Below the pieces are notes generated by a model, which saw nothing but the letters and a program-made list of their open reading frames with translations, ran no database searches and had not been told where the DNA came from. The translations under genes were made by a program, and so were the position numbers. This document shows, piece after piece, positions 51,904 to 60,409 of a DNA stretch of 64,000 nt; position 1 is the first letter of the stretch, and every line of letters starts with the position of its first letter. Source of the DNA: JAOABV01 sp039801465 (lineage in GTDB: Bacteria > Hydrothermota > Tepidihabitantia > Tepidihabitantales > CAIPLT01); NCBI GenBank assembly GCA_039801465.1, contig JBDRUT010000009.1, positions 1-64,000 on the forward strand, given 5' to 3'.

Positions 51904-54018
51904 TCACCCAATTAAAAATCTGGCATCAATTGCAACTGCGCCTTTTCCTTGCTCGTAGACAACAAATGGATTTATATCGATTTCAGTAAATTCAGGAAAT
52001 TCTACTGCCAGTTGAGAAAGTCTTAATAACGATTCCTCGATTGTTTTAATATCTGCCGGTCCTTTGCCTCGAAAACCTTTTAATATTTTATATCCCTTTA
52101 TTTCTTGAATCATATGGGTCGCAGCCAATTCTAATATTGGACAAACACGAAAACTAATGTCTCTTAAGACTTCAACATAAATCCCGCCTAATCCGAACAT
52201 AATGATTGAACCAAATTGCGGGTCTTTTTTTATACCGAGAATTGTCTCAACGCCCTTATCTGCCATCTTTTGCAATAAGAAACCTTCAATTTTAGCATTG
52301 GGTTTAATCTTTCTAATATTTTCTGACATTTCTTTATATTTCTGTAGCAACTCTTCATCATTACCAATATCAATTGCAACTCCGCCAACTTCGGTCTTAT
52401 GTAAAATATCTGATGAAACAACTTTAAGCACAACCGGAAAACCAATTTCTTTACTTCGGGCAATCAATTCATCTTCATTATGGACTAACACATTAGGCAG
52501 TATCGGAATTTTATAAGCCTTAAGAATTTGATAACCTTCTGGTTCAGAGATAAAATGGGGCATTCGTTTTTTTGCCGTTTGAATGATTGTTTCAACTTGT
52601 TTTCGGTCAACATCATCAAAGACTTTGATTTCAGTCGGCGGTAAATTAATCCACTCCTGAAAATCGCACATATCCGCCAGCGCTTTTGCTGCAATTTCAG
52701 GAAATGGATAATACGGAATTCTTGCTTTCCATAAAGTTCGAATCACTTCTTTAGTATTTTCTAATGATAGTAAACAACCCATTACTGGTTTTGCGTAATT
52801 AGGTGCAATGGCGCTAATTTCTTCAGCAACAACTTTAGTTTCTGCCATTAGAGTTGGTGTCCAGATACAAATTATGCCGTCAACATTCTCGTCTTCCAGT
52901 AGTAATTTTAATGCCTCTCGATACCTTTTCTCATCCGAATCACCAATCACATCAAGCGGATTGTTAATACTTGCCGACGAAGGTAAAAATGTTCTCAGTT
53001 TTGTTTTGGTTGATTCAGAAAATTGAGAGAGCACAAGTCCATTTCTAATTACGGAATCAGTTGCCATAATACCCATCCCACCAGCATTAGTAATTATTGC
53101 GACTCTTCGGCTTTTCGGTAATGGCTGTCCTGAGAATGCCTTGGCATAATCAAAAAGTTCGCTAACTGTATCAACACGAATAATGCCACATTGATGTAAA
53201 AACGCATTATACGCTTCATCAGAACCAGCCAATGCACCAGTGTGCGACGAAGCGGCTTTGGCACCTTCTGTAGTTCGACCCGCCTTTATTGCTAAAATTG
53301 GTTTGCCGATTTTACTCGTAACTTCTGTCGCAATTTTAAGAAATCTTCTCGGTTCCACTAAATCTTCTAAATATAAGATTATCGCTTTAGTCTGTTCGTC
53401 ATCTCTAAGATATTCGAGCAGATCATTTTCATTAATATCGGCTTTATTTCCAATCGAAATGAATTTAGAAAGTCCGATTCCTTCGGCTTCAGCATATTCT
53501 AATGCAGTAACCCCGACTGCACCGCTTTGACTAATAAATGCAATATTCCCTGATTCAGGAACCGCCTTACCAAAAGTTGCGAACAGATTCACGCGATGGT
53601 CTGTGTTAATAAGACCAAAACAGTTAGGACCAATCAAAGATAGATTGTGTTTGCTTGCAATCTCTTTAACTCGTTTTTCAAGTTTTGCTCCGCTTTCACC
53701 AATTTCTTTAAATCCCGCAGAGATAATTATTGCGCCTTTGACACCTTTTTGTCCACATTCTTCAATCACTTCCGGAACAATCGGTGCTGGAACAATTATT
53801 ACTGCTAAATCAATCTCATCAGGGATATGAAGTACTGAAGGATAGGCTTTAACCCCTAAGACACTACGAACAGTTGGATTTACTGGATAAACAATACCAG
53901 TAAATCCATTCAAAAGGATATTCGCAAAAGTCGCTTGTCCGACACTTCCTTTTTTCGTTGATGCACCAATTACTGCAATTGACCTGGGCCAGAAGATAAA
54001 CTTAAGATTTGGGTTCAT
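51904..54018 (-). CDS. ADP-forming acetyl/acyl-CoA synthetase, fused alpha-beta subunits
   Basis: A protein of 704 residues. The order is CoA-binding domain (about 5-130), succinyl-CoA-ligase-like domain, then an ATP-grasp beta part (about 480-700, starting near L-K-A-Y-K-I-P). The phosphorylated histidine is H259 in S-S-H-T-G-A-L-A-G. The enzyme converts acyl-CoA, ADP and phosphate to acid and ATP, conserving energy in fermentation. It follows the acetyl-CoA hydrolase/transferase-GNAT gene on the same strand. Confidence 0.9.
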   Translation of the reverse strand: MNPNLKFIFWPRSIAVIGASTKKGSVGQATFANILLNGFTGIVYPVNPTVRSVLGVKAYPSVLHIPDEIDLAVIIVPAPIVPEVIEECGQKGVKGAIIISAGFKEIGESGAKLEKRVKEIASKHNLSLIGPNCFGLINTDHRVNLFATFGKAVPESGNIAFISQSGAVGVTALEYAEAEGIGLSKFISIGNKADINENDLLEYLRDDEQTKAIILYLEDLVEPRRFLKIATEVTSKIGKPILAIKAGRTTEGAKAASSHTGALAGSDEAYNAFLHQCGIIRVDTVSELFDYAKAFSGQPLPKSRRVAIITNAGGMGIMATDSVIRNGLVLSQFSESTKTKLRTFLPSSASINNPLDVIGDSDEKRYREALKLLLEDENVDGIICIWTPTLMAETKVVAEEISAIAPNYAKPVMGCLLSLENTKEVIRTLWKARIPYYPFPEIAAKALADMCDFQEWINLPPTEIKVFDDVDRKQVETIIQTAKKRMPHFISEPEGYQILKAYKIPILPNVLVHNEDELIARSKEIGFPVVLKVVSSDILHKTEVGGVAIDIGNDEELLQKYKEMSENIRKIKPNAKIEGFLLQKMADKGVETILGIKKDPQFGSIIMFGLGGIYVEVLRDISFRVCPILELAATHMIQEIKGYKILKGFRGKGPADIKTIEESLLRLSQLAVEFPEFTEIDINPFVVYEQGKGAVAIDARFLIG

Positions 54019-54116
54019 TAGTAAAATTTTAATTTATCTCAATTAAATAAAAACACATCAATTCAAAAACATCATCTAAGCGGCATCAATGTCCGATTCA
54101 GTTTTTTCCGACATAT

Positions 54117-55955
54117 TCATTCTGAAAACATCATCACTAATTTGTATACGCCGTCTTCCCAACTGGTCTTGACCGGATAACCCATTTTATGTGTTAATCG
54201 ATAAGCACCGATATTGGTATCTAAGACATAGCCAACAAATCCTTTGATTCCTTTCATTCGCGCAATTTTGATTAAGGTAGAAAAGAGTGCAGTTCCGACT
54301 TTTTTATTTTGCCAATCATCCGCAACCACAAATGCAAATTCCGCAAGACCAGTAGCTTTATCTAAGGCATAACGCGCAACACCAATAATTTTTTCTTGAC
54401 CGGCTTGCTTTAAAACCGCAACGATTGCCATCTCGTTTTCATAATCAACATTGACAAATTTTGCCAATCTATCATGCGGCATTGCATTAATATAAGAGAA
54501 GAAACGGTAATAAATTGTCTGTTGCGAAAAGGTATAGAAAAGTTCTCTTAACAATGGTTCATCAGTTGGTTTTATTGGTCTAATAAAAAGCTTTTGACCA
54601 TCTTTTGTTTCTGCCCAGGTTTCCAATTCTTCAGGATAACGAGCTTGAACCAATGGTAATTCTGGTTGGTCTTGATAAACATATTTTAACTCTTTAGCTT
54701 TTTTCAGAAGCTCGGCTCGGAATTTGGGATGGGCAATTGAAATTAGAGATAATGCCCGTTCTCGAATTGTCTTTCCGTATAAGTTCGCAATGCCCCATTC
54801 TGTGACAACATAATGGACATCGCCCCGAGTAGTTACAACACCGGCGCCTTCAGATAGGTGTGGAACAATTCTTGACTTGGTTCCATCAGACCTTACTGAG
54901 GGTACAACAATTATCGGTTTACCATTTTTTGACCTTGCTGCGCCTCTTACAAAATCTAACTGACCACCAATACCTGAATAAAAAAGATAACCAATAGAAT
55001 CCGCGCAGACCTGACCAGTCAAATCTATTTCAATTGCAGAATTAATTGATACCATATTATCATTTTGAGCAATAATAAATGGGTCATTTGTGTAGTCAAC
55101 CGGATGAAATTCAAAAAATGGATTATTATCAAGATATTGGTATAATCTCTTTGTACCCATTGCAAATGAAGCAATGGCTTTTCCTTTATGTAGAGTCTTT
55201 TTTCGGTTGGTAATCACTCCTTTTTCAATGAGGTCGATTAAATTATCCGAAAAGACTTCAGTGTGAATACCAATATCCTTCTTATCCTGTAAAAAATCTA
55301 ATAATGCAGTGGGCACGCCACCGTAGCCAACTTGGATTGTCGAACCGTCTTCAATTAAGTCCGAAACATTTTTCGCAATCCTCTTTACAATTTCTGGTTG
55401 GGCTTTAACTGTAAACTCTAATAATGGTTCTTCAGAATAAACCAAATAATCAATATCATTAATATGAATAAAAGAATCTCCTAAGGTTCTTGGCATATTA
55501 GGATTGATTTCCGCAATCACAATTTTAGCAGATTCAGCTGCTGGTTTAGTAATATCAACTGAGATGCCAAAACTACAATAACCATGTTCATCCGGTAAAG
55601 AAACAGTAATTAGAGCAACATCTATTGGCAATCTGCCGGAACGGAAAAGTCTTGGGATTTCTGATAAGAAAATTGGTGTATAATCCGCTCCACCTTGCCA
55701 AACTCTTTCTCTTAAATCTCTGCCAATAAAGAAAGTATTCGTGCGAAATTTACCAGCCAAAGTTTCCTGAGCATAGTCAACAATTCCTAAATTAAGAATC
55801 TGGGTAATTTCAACATCTTCCGCTGGTGCGGATGTAATTGCTTTAACTAATGATTGTGGTGAACCACAGGCAGAGCCAATAAATACCCGATAACCAGATT
55901 TTATTGCTTTTATTGCTTCTTCAGGCTTAATTATTCTTTTTTTCCAATCTTTCAT
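54117..55955 (-). CDS. Acetyl-CoA hydrolase/CoA-transferase fused to a GNAT acetyltransferase
   Basis: A protein of 612 residues. Residues 1 to about 430 form an acetyl-CoA hydrolase/4-hydroxybutyrate CoA-transferase-like enzyme with catalytic E233 in H-T-E-V-F-S-D-N. After a linker, residues about 450-600 form a GNAT domain (R-P-I-K-P-T-D-E, then A-D-D-W-Q-N-K-K-V-G-T-A-L). It probably moves CoA between acids, and the GNAT domain may acetylate lysines of this or other enzymes for control. It heads the operon with the ADP-forming synthetase; the promoter gives a leaderless mRNA. Confidence 0.88.
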   Translation of the reverse strand: MKDWKKRIIKPEEAIKAIKSGYRVFIGSACGSPQSLVKAITSAPAEDVEITQILNLGIVDYAQETLAGKFRTNTFFIGRDLRERVWQGGADYTPIFLSEIPRLFRSGRLPIDVALITVSLPDEHGYCSFGISVDITKPAAESAKIVIAEINPNMPRTLGDSFIHINDIDYLVYSEEPLLEFTVKAQPEIVKRIAKNVSDLIEDGSTIQVGYGGVPTALLDFLQDKKDIGIHTEVFSDNLIDLIEKGVITNRKKTLHKGKAIASFAMGTKRLYQYLDNNPFFEFHPVDYTNDPFIIAQNDNMVSINSAIEIDLTGQVCADSIGYLFYSGIGGQLDFVRGAARSKNGKPIIVVPSVRSDGTKSRIVPHLSEGAGVVTTRGDVHYVVTEWGIANLYGKTIRERALSLISIAHPKFRAELLKKAKELKYVYQDQPELPLVQARYPEELETWAETKDGQKLFIRPIKPTDEPLLRELFYTFSQQTIYYRFFSYINAMPHDRLAKFVNVDYENEMAIVAVLKQAGQEKIIGVARYALDKATGLAEFAFVVADDWQNKKVGTALFSTLIKIARMKGIKGFVGYVLDTNIGAYRLTHKMGYPVKTSWEDGVYKLVMMFSE

Positions 55956-55962
55956 AGCAAAA

Positions 55963-55990
55963 AGTATAATGATAATAATTCATTTGTCAA
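55963..55990 (-). promoter_or_regulatory. Promoter of the CoA-transferase operon, leaderless arrangement
   Basis: On the minus strand, TTGACA (55985-55990), a 16-bp spacer and TATACT (55963-55968; 5 of 6) end 7 nt before the ATG at 55955. Confidence 0.7.
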
Positions 55991-56197
55991 TAAAATTAGT
56001 ATAAGACTTCTAACCCAAAAACTCCAAGAGAAACCTCGACAATACTCGTCCAGAAAAAAATCAGTGATCTCCGTAGTCTTGGGGTCAAACAAAGATTATT
56101 GCCGACACGCTAACCCTAATCTCTCATTTGACATTTTTTAATAATCCATTATTATTTTGATAATTTGACACTGGTATCAAAATGTATCTTTAGAGCT

Positions 56198-56220
56198 CCT
56201 GAAATAAATTCAGGGTGACA
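56198..56220 (+). promoter_or_regulatory. Hairpin (CCTGAA/TTCAGG) upstream of the ABC transporter genes
   Basis: CCTGAA, a 5-nt loop and TTCAGG form a 6-bp perfect stem followed by GTGAC, about 15 nt before the ATG at 56232. Very similar palindromes occur as dispersed intergenic repeats in other AT-rich bacteria. It could also act as a leader hairpin. Confidence 0.4.
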
Positions 56221-56231
56221 ATTACAATATT

Positions 56232-58091
56232 ATGTTTGGCAATGATATATTTTCCTTAGAAGAAGAAGTTGCAGAAATTAAAACTTCCACTCGCAAACTG
56301 CTTCAGCGACTTCTCCCCTATTTTTACAAATTTCGTACCCGAATAATCACTGCAACAATATTGCTTTTAATCTCTACTGGTTTGGGATTACTCGGACCGG
56401 TTTTGTTAAAGCATGCAATTGATGTTGATATTAAACAAGGTAGTATTTCTGGTTTATTTCGAACATCTTTAATCTATCTTATACTTCAAATCTCAGTATA
56501 TTTAATCGGCTATTTTCAACGCGTCTCTTTAGCCATTGTTGGTGAACGGGCTTGCGCCCTTCTAAAAGAAAACTTATATCAACATATTATTAACCTCCCT
56601 CTATCTTTTTTTGATAAAAATCCAGTGGGAAAGTTGCTTACTCGTGTTGATTCTGATACGGAAGCAATCAAGAATTTATTTACCACTTCGGCTGTTGTTT
56701 TAACTCAGGATTTAGTTTTACTAATTGGAATGTCTGTTGTGATGTTAATTATTAATTATAAACTATTTTTCGTAATTCTTATTTTATTGCCACCATTTAT
56801 TTATGCTTTTTGGTGGTTTCAGAAACATATTCGTCCAATCTATCTTAAAGTTCGTAAAAAAGTTGCGGAAATAAATAATTTTATCAATGAAACATTACAG
56901 AGTCTCGCTGTAGTTCAGGCATTTAACCGGGAAGAATATTCATATCAAAAAATGGAGACTCTTTCTAAAGAAAAATATCAACAAGAACTCGTCGGAATGA
57001 AATTATGGTATCGAATTTGGTTCTTAGTCGATTTTGGTGAAGTTTTAGGATTAGTTCTGATTTTAGGTATTGGTGGAATCTGGGCATTAAAAGGTGCAAT
57101 CACCATCGGCACATTATTCTTATTTGCCAGTTATATCACCCGGCTCTTTATGCCTCTTCGCGGTCTATCAGACCAACTAAATATTGTCCAAAGAGCATTT
57201 GCTTCCGCTGAAAGAATTTTTGGTATTTTTGATGTTGCAACTGAAAAGGAAATCTCATCTCATAAGTATCAACCAATAATATTATCTCAAACTAAATATA
57301 AACTACCCAAAATTGTTTTTCAAAATGTCTATTTTAAATACGACACGACAGAAAACTCGGACCAAACTCGAGATTGGATTTTACAAGATATTAATTTCTC
57401 AATAAAAAATGGAGAAAAAATTGCATTGGTTGGTGAAACCGGTGGCGGTAAAACATCAATTATTAGTTTGCTCTTAAAATTCTATTTGCCCCAGAAAGGT
57501 ACAATTCTTTTAGATGGCGAAGATATTATGACCATTGACTATCAGACGATTAGAAGTAAAATCGGTTTTGTTCCTCAGGATATTGTGCTTTTTCCTGGTT
57601 CAGTTTTAGATAATCTTCGTTTATTTGATGATAAAATTCCGTTTGAGCAGGTTAAATCTGCAGTAGATAAAATAAAAATTCTTTCCACAATTGAAAATTT
57701 TCCCAATGGTTTTGAAACCGATTTAGTTGCCCGGGGTATCAATCTATCATTAGGTGAAAGACAATTACTCTCTTTTGCTCGTGCTTTGGTACGAAATCCT
57801 GAAATTCTAATTTTGGATGAAGCAACTTCATCAGTTGACCCACATACCGAACGATTAATTCAAGAAGGACTTGAAACCCTATTAAAAGACCGCACTGCAA
57901 TTATTATTGCTCATCGCCTGGCTACAATTCAAATGGTTGATAGAATATTAGTTATTCATCAAGGCAAAATCGTTGAGAGTGGCACGCATCAAGAATTGTT
58001 AAAAAAGCATGGCTATTATTATCGGCTTTACCGTCTCCAATATTTAATGAAAGAAACTATTCTTGAACAAAAGCCAGTCAAGTGTCAATAA
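56232..58091 (+). CDS. ABC exporter half-transporter with canonical Walker B (subunit 1)
   Basis: A protein of 619 residues. Six transmembrane helices (about 38-320) are fused to a nucleotide-binding domain: Walker A G-E-T-G-G-G-K-T (401-408), signature L-S-L-G-E (505-509), Walker B with catalytic E530, and H-loop H561. The signature is degenerate relative to L-S-G-G-Q. With the next gene, 6 bp downstream, it makes a heterodimeric exporter similar in design to TM287/288 or BmrCD. The substrate (drug, lipid or peptide) is unknown. Confidence 0.9.
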   Translation: MFGNDIFSLEEEVAEIKTSTRKLLQRLLPYFYKFRTRIITATILLLISTGLGLLGPVLLKHAIDVDIKQGSISGLFRTSLIYLILQISVYLIGYFQRVSLAIVGERACALLKENLYQHIINLPLSFFDKNPVGKLLTRVDSDTEAIKNLFTTSAVVLTQDLVLLIGMSVVMLIINYKLFFVILILLPPFIYAFWWFQKHIRPIYLKVRKKVAEINNFINETLQSLAVVQAFNREEYSYQKMETLSKEKYQQELVGMKLWYRIWFLVDFGEVLGLVLILGIGGIWALKGAITIGTLFLFASYITRLFMPLRGLSDQLNIVQRAFASAERIFGIFDVATEKEISSHKYQPIILSQTKYKLPKIVFQNVYFKYDTTENSDQTRDWILQDINFSIKNGEKIALVGETGGGKTSIISLLLKFYLPQKGTILLDGEDIMTIDYQTIRSKIGFVPQDIVLFPGSVLDNLRLFDDKIPFEQVKSAVDKIKILSTIENFPNGFETDLVARGINLSLGERQLLSFARALVRNPEILILDEATSSVDPHTERLIQEGLETLLKDRTAIIIAHRLATIQMVDRILVIHQGKIVESGTHQELLKKHGYYYRLYRLQYLMKETILEQKPVKCQ

Positions 58092-58097
58092 GATAGT

Positions 58098-59855
58098 ATG
58101 TTATTTCGTGATTACCAATTAATTGTTGACTTTTGGAAAAAGAATCAGCGCCGGATGGTTGGGATAATTCTCGTCACTGCAATTGGAACTGGTATTTCTC
58201 TATCCTTTCCTTATTTATTAAAACTACTAATTGATGGTATTAAAACTCAACTTGCAGTATCAAAACTATTAACCTATGTTGGAATTCTTTTGGGCTTAGG
58301 TATCCTTCGCTCTTTTGTCGGTGTCGGTTTACCTTATATTCGTGGCAGAACCAACGAACTATTTAACTGGAACATTCGCAGTATAGTCTTTCGCCATATC
58401 TTAAAATTAGGACATAGTTTTACTAACAAATTTCCCAGTGGCGATGTGATTGAACGATTAGACCAAGACTTAGGTGAACTCTCCTGGTTTGCTTGTTCTG
58501 GTGTATTTCGACCCATAGAAGGAATTTTCACTATTATTATTGCTCTCATAATTCTAATAAGGCTTAATCCTTTATTGACTTTGATTTCAGTATTACCGGT
58601 CTGGTTAGCAGTACTTGTCTGGTTAAAATTAGGACCCTTAGTTTATACCTGGTATCGTGCCTGGCGAGAAAAAATCTCTGAAGCCAATAATCATCTTGAA
58701 TCATCTTTTACTGGTATCAAAATTATCAAATCATACTGTGTTGAAAATTGGAATATTAAACGATTTAAAGAAATCTTAAAAGAACGGATTAACCGGTCTG
58801 TGACCGTGACTAAAGCTGAAGCCAAAATTGGTATTTTCTTTTCTGGTATCGCCGAACTTGGTATTCTTTTGATTCTTTGGGTTGGTGGGACATTGGTCAT
58901 TCGCCAACAATTGACGCTGGGTTCATTTGTTGCGTTTAATGCTTATATTCTGATGTTGATTACACCAATGTTTGATATTGGTAATTTCTTTGTTGCTGGC
59001 AGAAGGGCGAAAGCCGGTGAAGAACGCATCCGCGAACTGAAAGACGCATCTCCTGATATTAAAATATCTCCTTCAATCCATACCATTGAGCAATGGCAAT
59101 CAATCGTATTCAAAGATGTTAGTTTTCAATATAGTCCAAATCAACATTTTGTACTTCAGAACATTAACTTATCAATAAAACCCAATATGAAGATTGGTAT
59201 TGCTGGTACTGTTGGTTCTGGAAAATCAACCTTAATAAAACTCTTATTAAGAATCTGTGAACCAACCAGTGGTAAAATTTTGCTAAATAACATAGACTAT
59301 CGACAAATTGACTTAAATCAATTACGCTCATTATTTGGATATGCGCCACAAGAATCATCGTTATTTTCCGACACTATCTACAATAATATTGTCTGGGGAA
59401 GAGATAATCAAAATATTGAGAACTTAATATCAGAATTAACCGCAATTACTCAATTAGATGAAGATATTAGAGATTTTCCTTTGGGCATCAATCAAATGAT
59501 TGGTGAACGCGGTATGCGTTTATCTGGTGGCCAAAAACAGAAAGTTGCATTATCCCGTGCACTATTTTCTAAACCGGAAATTCTCATTTTAGATGACGCA
59601 ACATCCAATCTTGATGCCCAGACTGAACAAAAATTAATTCAAACTTTGACTAGTTCTCCATTTGCGCAAACACTAATTATCATATCACATCGGCTAACCT
59701 TACTTTCAATTTGTGATCTCATCTATTGCCTGGATAAAGGCAAAATTATCGAAAAAGGAACACACGAAGAACTCTTATCTAAAAAAGGATTATACTGGAA
59801 ACTTTACCAAAAACAAATTTTAGAAAAAGAACTTGCAGAAGTAAAAATAGGCTGA
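58098..59855 (+). CDS. ABC exporter half-transporter with degenerate Walker B (subunit 2)
   Basis: A protein of 585 residues. Six transmembrane helices are followed by a nucleotide-binding domain: Walker A G-T-V-G-S-G-K-S (370-377), canonical signature L-S-G-G-Q (475-479), D499-D500 where the catalytic Glu is replaced by Asp, and H531. Its Walker motifs pair with the degenerate signature of subunit 1, giving one catalytic and one degenerate ATP site. That is the hallmark of asymmetric heterodimeric exporters. Confidence 0.9.
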   Translation: MLFRDYQLIVDFWKKNQRRMVGIILVTAIGTGISLSFPYLLKLLIDGIKTQLAVSKLLTYVGILLGLGILRSFVGVGLPYIRGRTNELFNWNIRSIVFRHILKLGHSFTNKFPSGDVIERLDQDLGELSWFACSGVFRPIEGIFTIIIALIILIRLNPLLTLISVLPVWLAVLVWLKLGPLVYTWYRAWREKISEANNHLESSFTGIKIIKSYCVENWNIKRFKEILKERINRSVTVTKAEAKIGIFFSGIAELGILLILWVGGTLVIRQQLTLGSFVAFNAYILMLITPMFDIGNFFVAGRRAKAGEERIRELKDASPDIKISPSIHTIEQWQSIVFKDVSFQYSPNQHFVLQNINLSIKPNMKIGIAGTVGSGKSTLIKLLLRICEPTSGKILLNNIDYRQIDLNQLRSLFGYAPQESSLFSDTIYNNIVWGRDNQNIENLISELTAITQLDEDIRDFPLGINQMIGERGMRLSGGQKQKVALSRALFSKPEILILDDATSNLDAQTEQKLIQTLTSSPFAQTLIIISHRLTLLSICDLIYCLDKGKIIEKGTHEELLSKKGLYWKLYQKQILEKELAEVKIG

Positions 59856-59878
59856 GATACCAATAAGCCTTTTCTTTG
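59849..59878 (+). terminator. Possible intrinsic terminator after the ABC genes
   Basis: AGGCT (59849-59853), a 12-nt loop and AGCCT (59866-59870) are followed by TTTCTTTG. The 5-bp stem overlaps the stop codon. The structure is short, so confidence is limited. Confidence 0.4.
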
Positions 59879-60409
59879 TTGAATAAGCGTTTCAAACATA
59901 GTAAAAATTTTTATATATAACTAAAGTATAAATCAGATGTAATCTTTCTCTAACTCACTATATTTCAGCAACTAACATCTAATATCAATTCCCAGGGGGT
60001 ATAGTGGGGTATATCGATTGGCAAATCCAGACTCAAGACAAAAAGCATTTTCATTTTCTCATCCCAAGAGTCATCTAAAACCGCAGATAAAATATCGCAT
60101 AAAAGAATTGCCATTTAAGCATTTATTAAATTACTTAATAACGAGTTTAAGATGTTTTCTTACAGGAAGCGTAATAAGACACCTATTAGGATACTAAAGA
60201 CCTCGCCTATTATGCTTTCAATCACTGCAAAAATTCGTTCACTCAGAAAATGTCGGTCTAAAATTTTAAATATTGAATGTCTAATCTGTAATGAGAATTA
60301 CTATTGAAGTCTTATCCTTAAATTCTATTCAATATTCTAAATTCTAAGGAGCGTTAAAGTTATTATTGTAAGATGCGAATGTTGACCGCATAATTCTATA
60401 CTCGAAATT
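59879..60409. other. Non-coding stretch between convergent genes
   Basis: This region separates the ABC genes (plus) from the YVTN propeller gene (minus). I see only AT-rich DNA with short repeats of AAATTCTA near 60320-60410 and no ORF or RNA gene. Confidence 0.45.
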
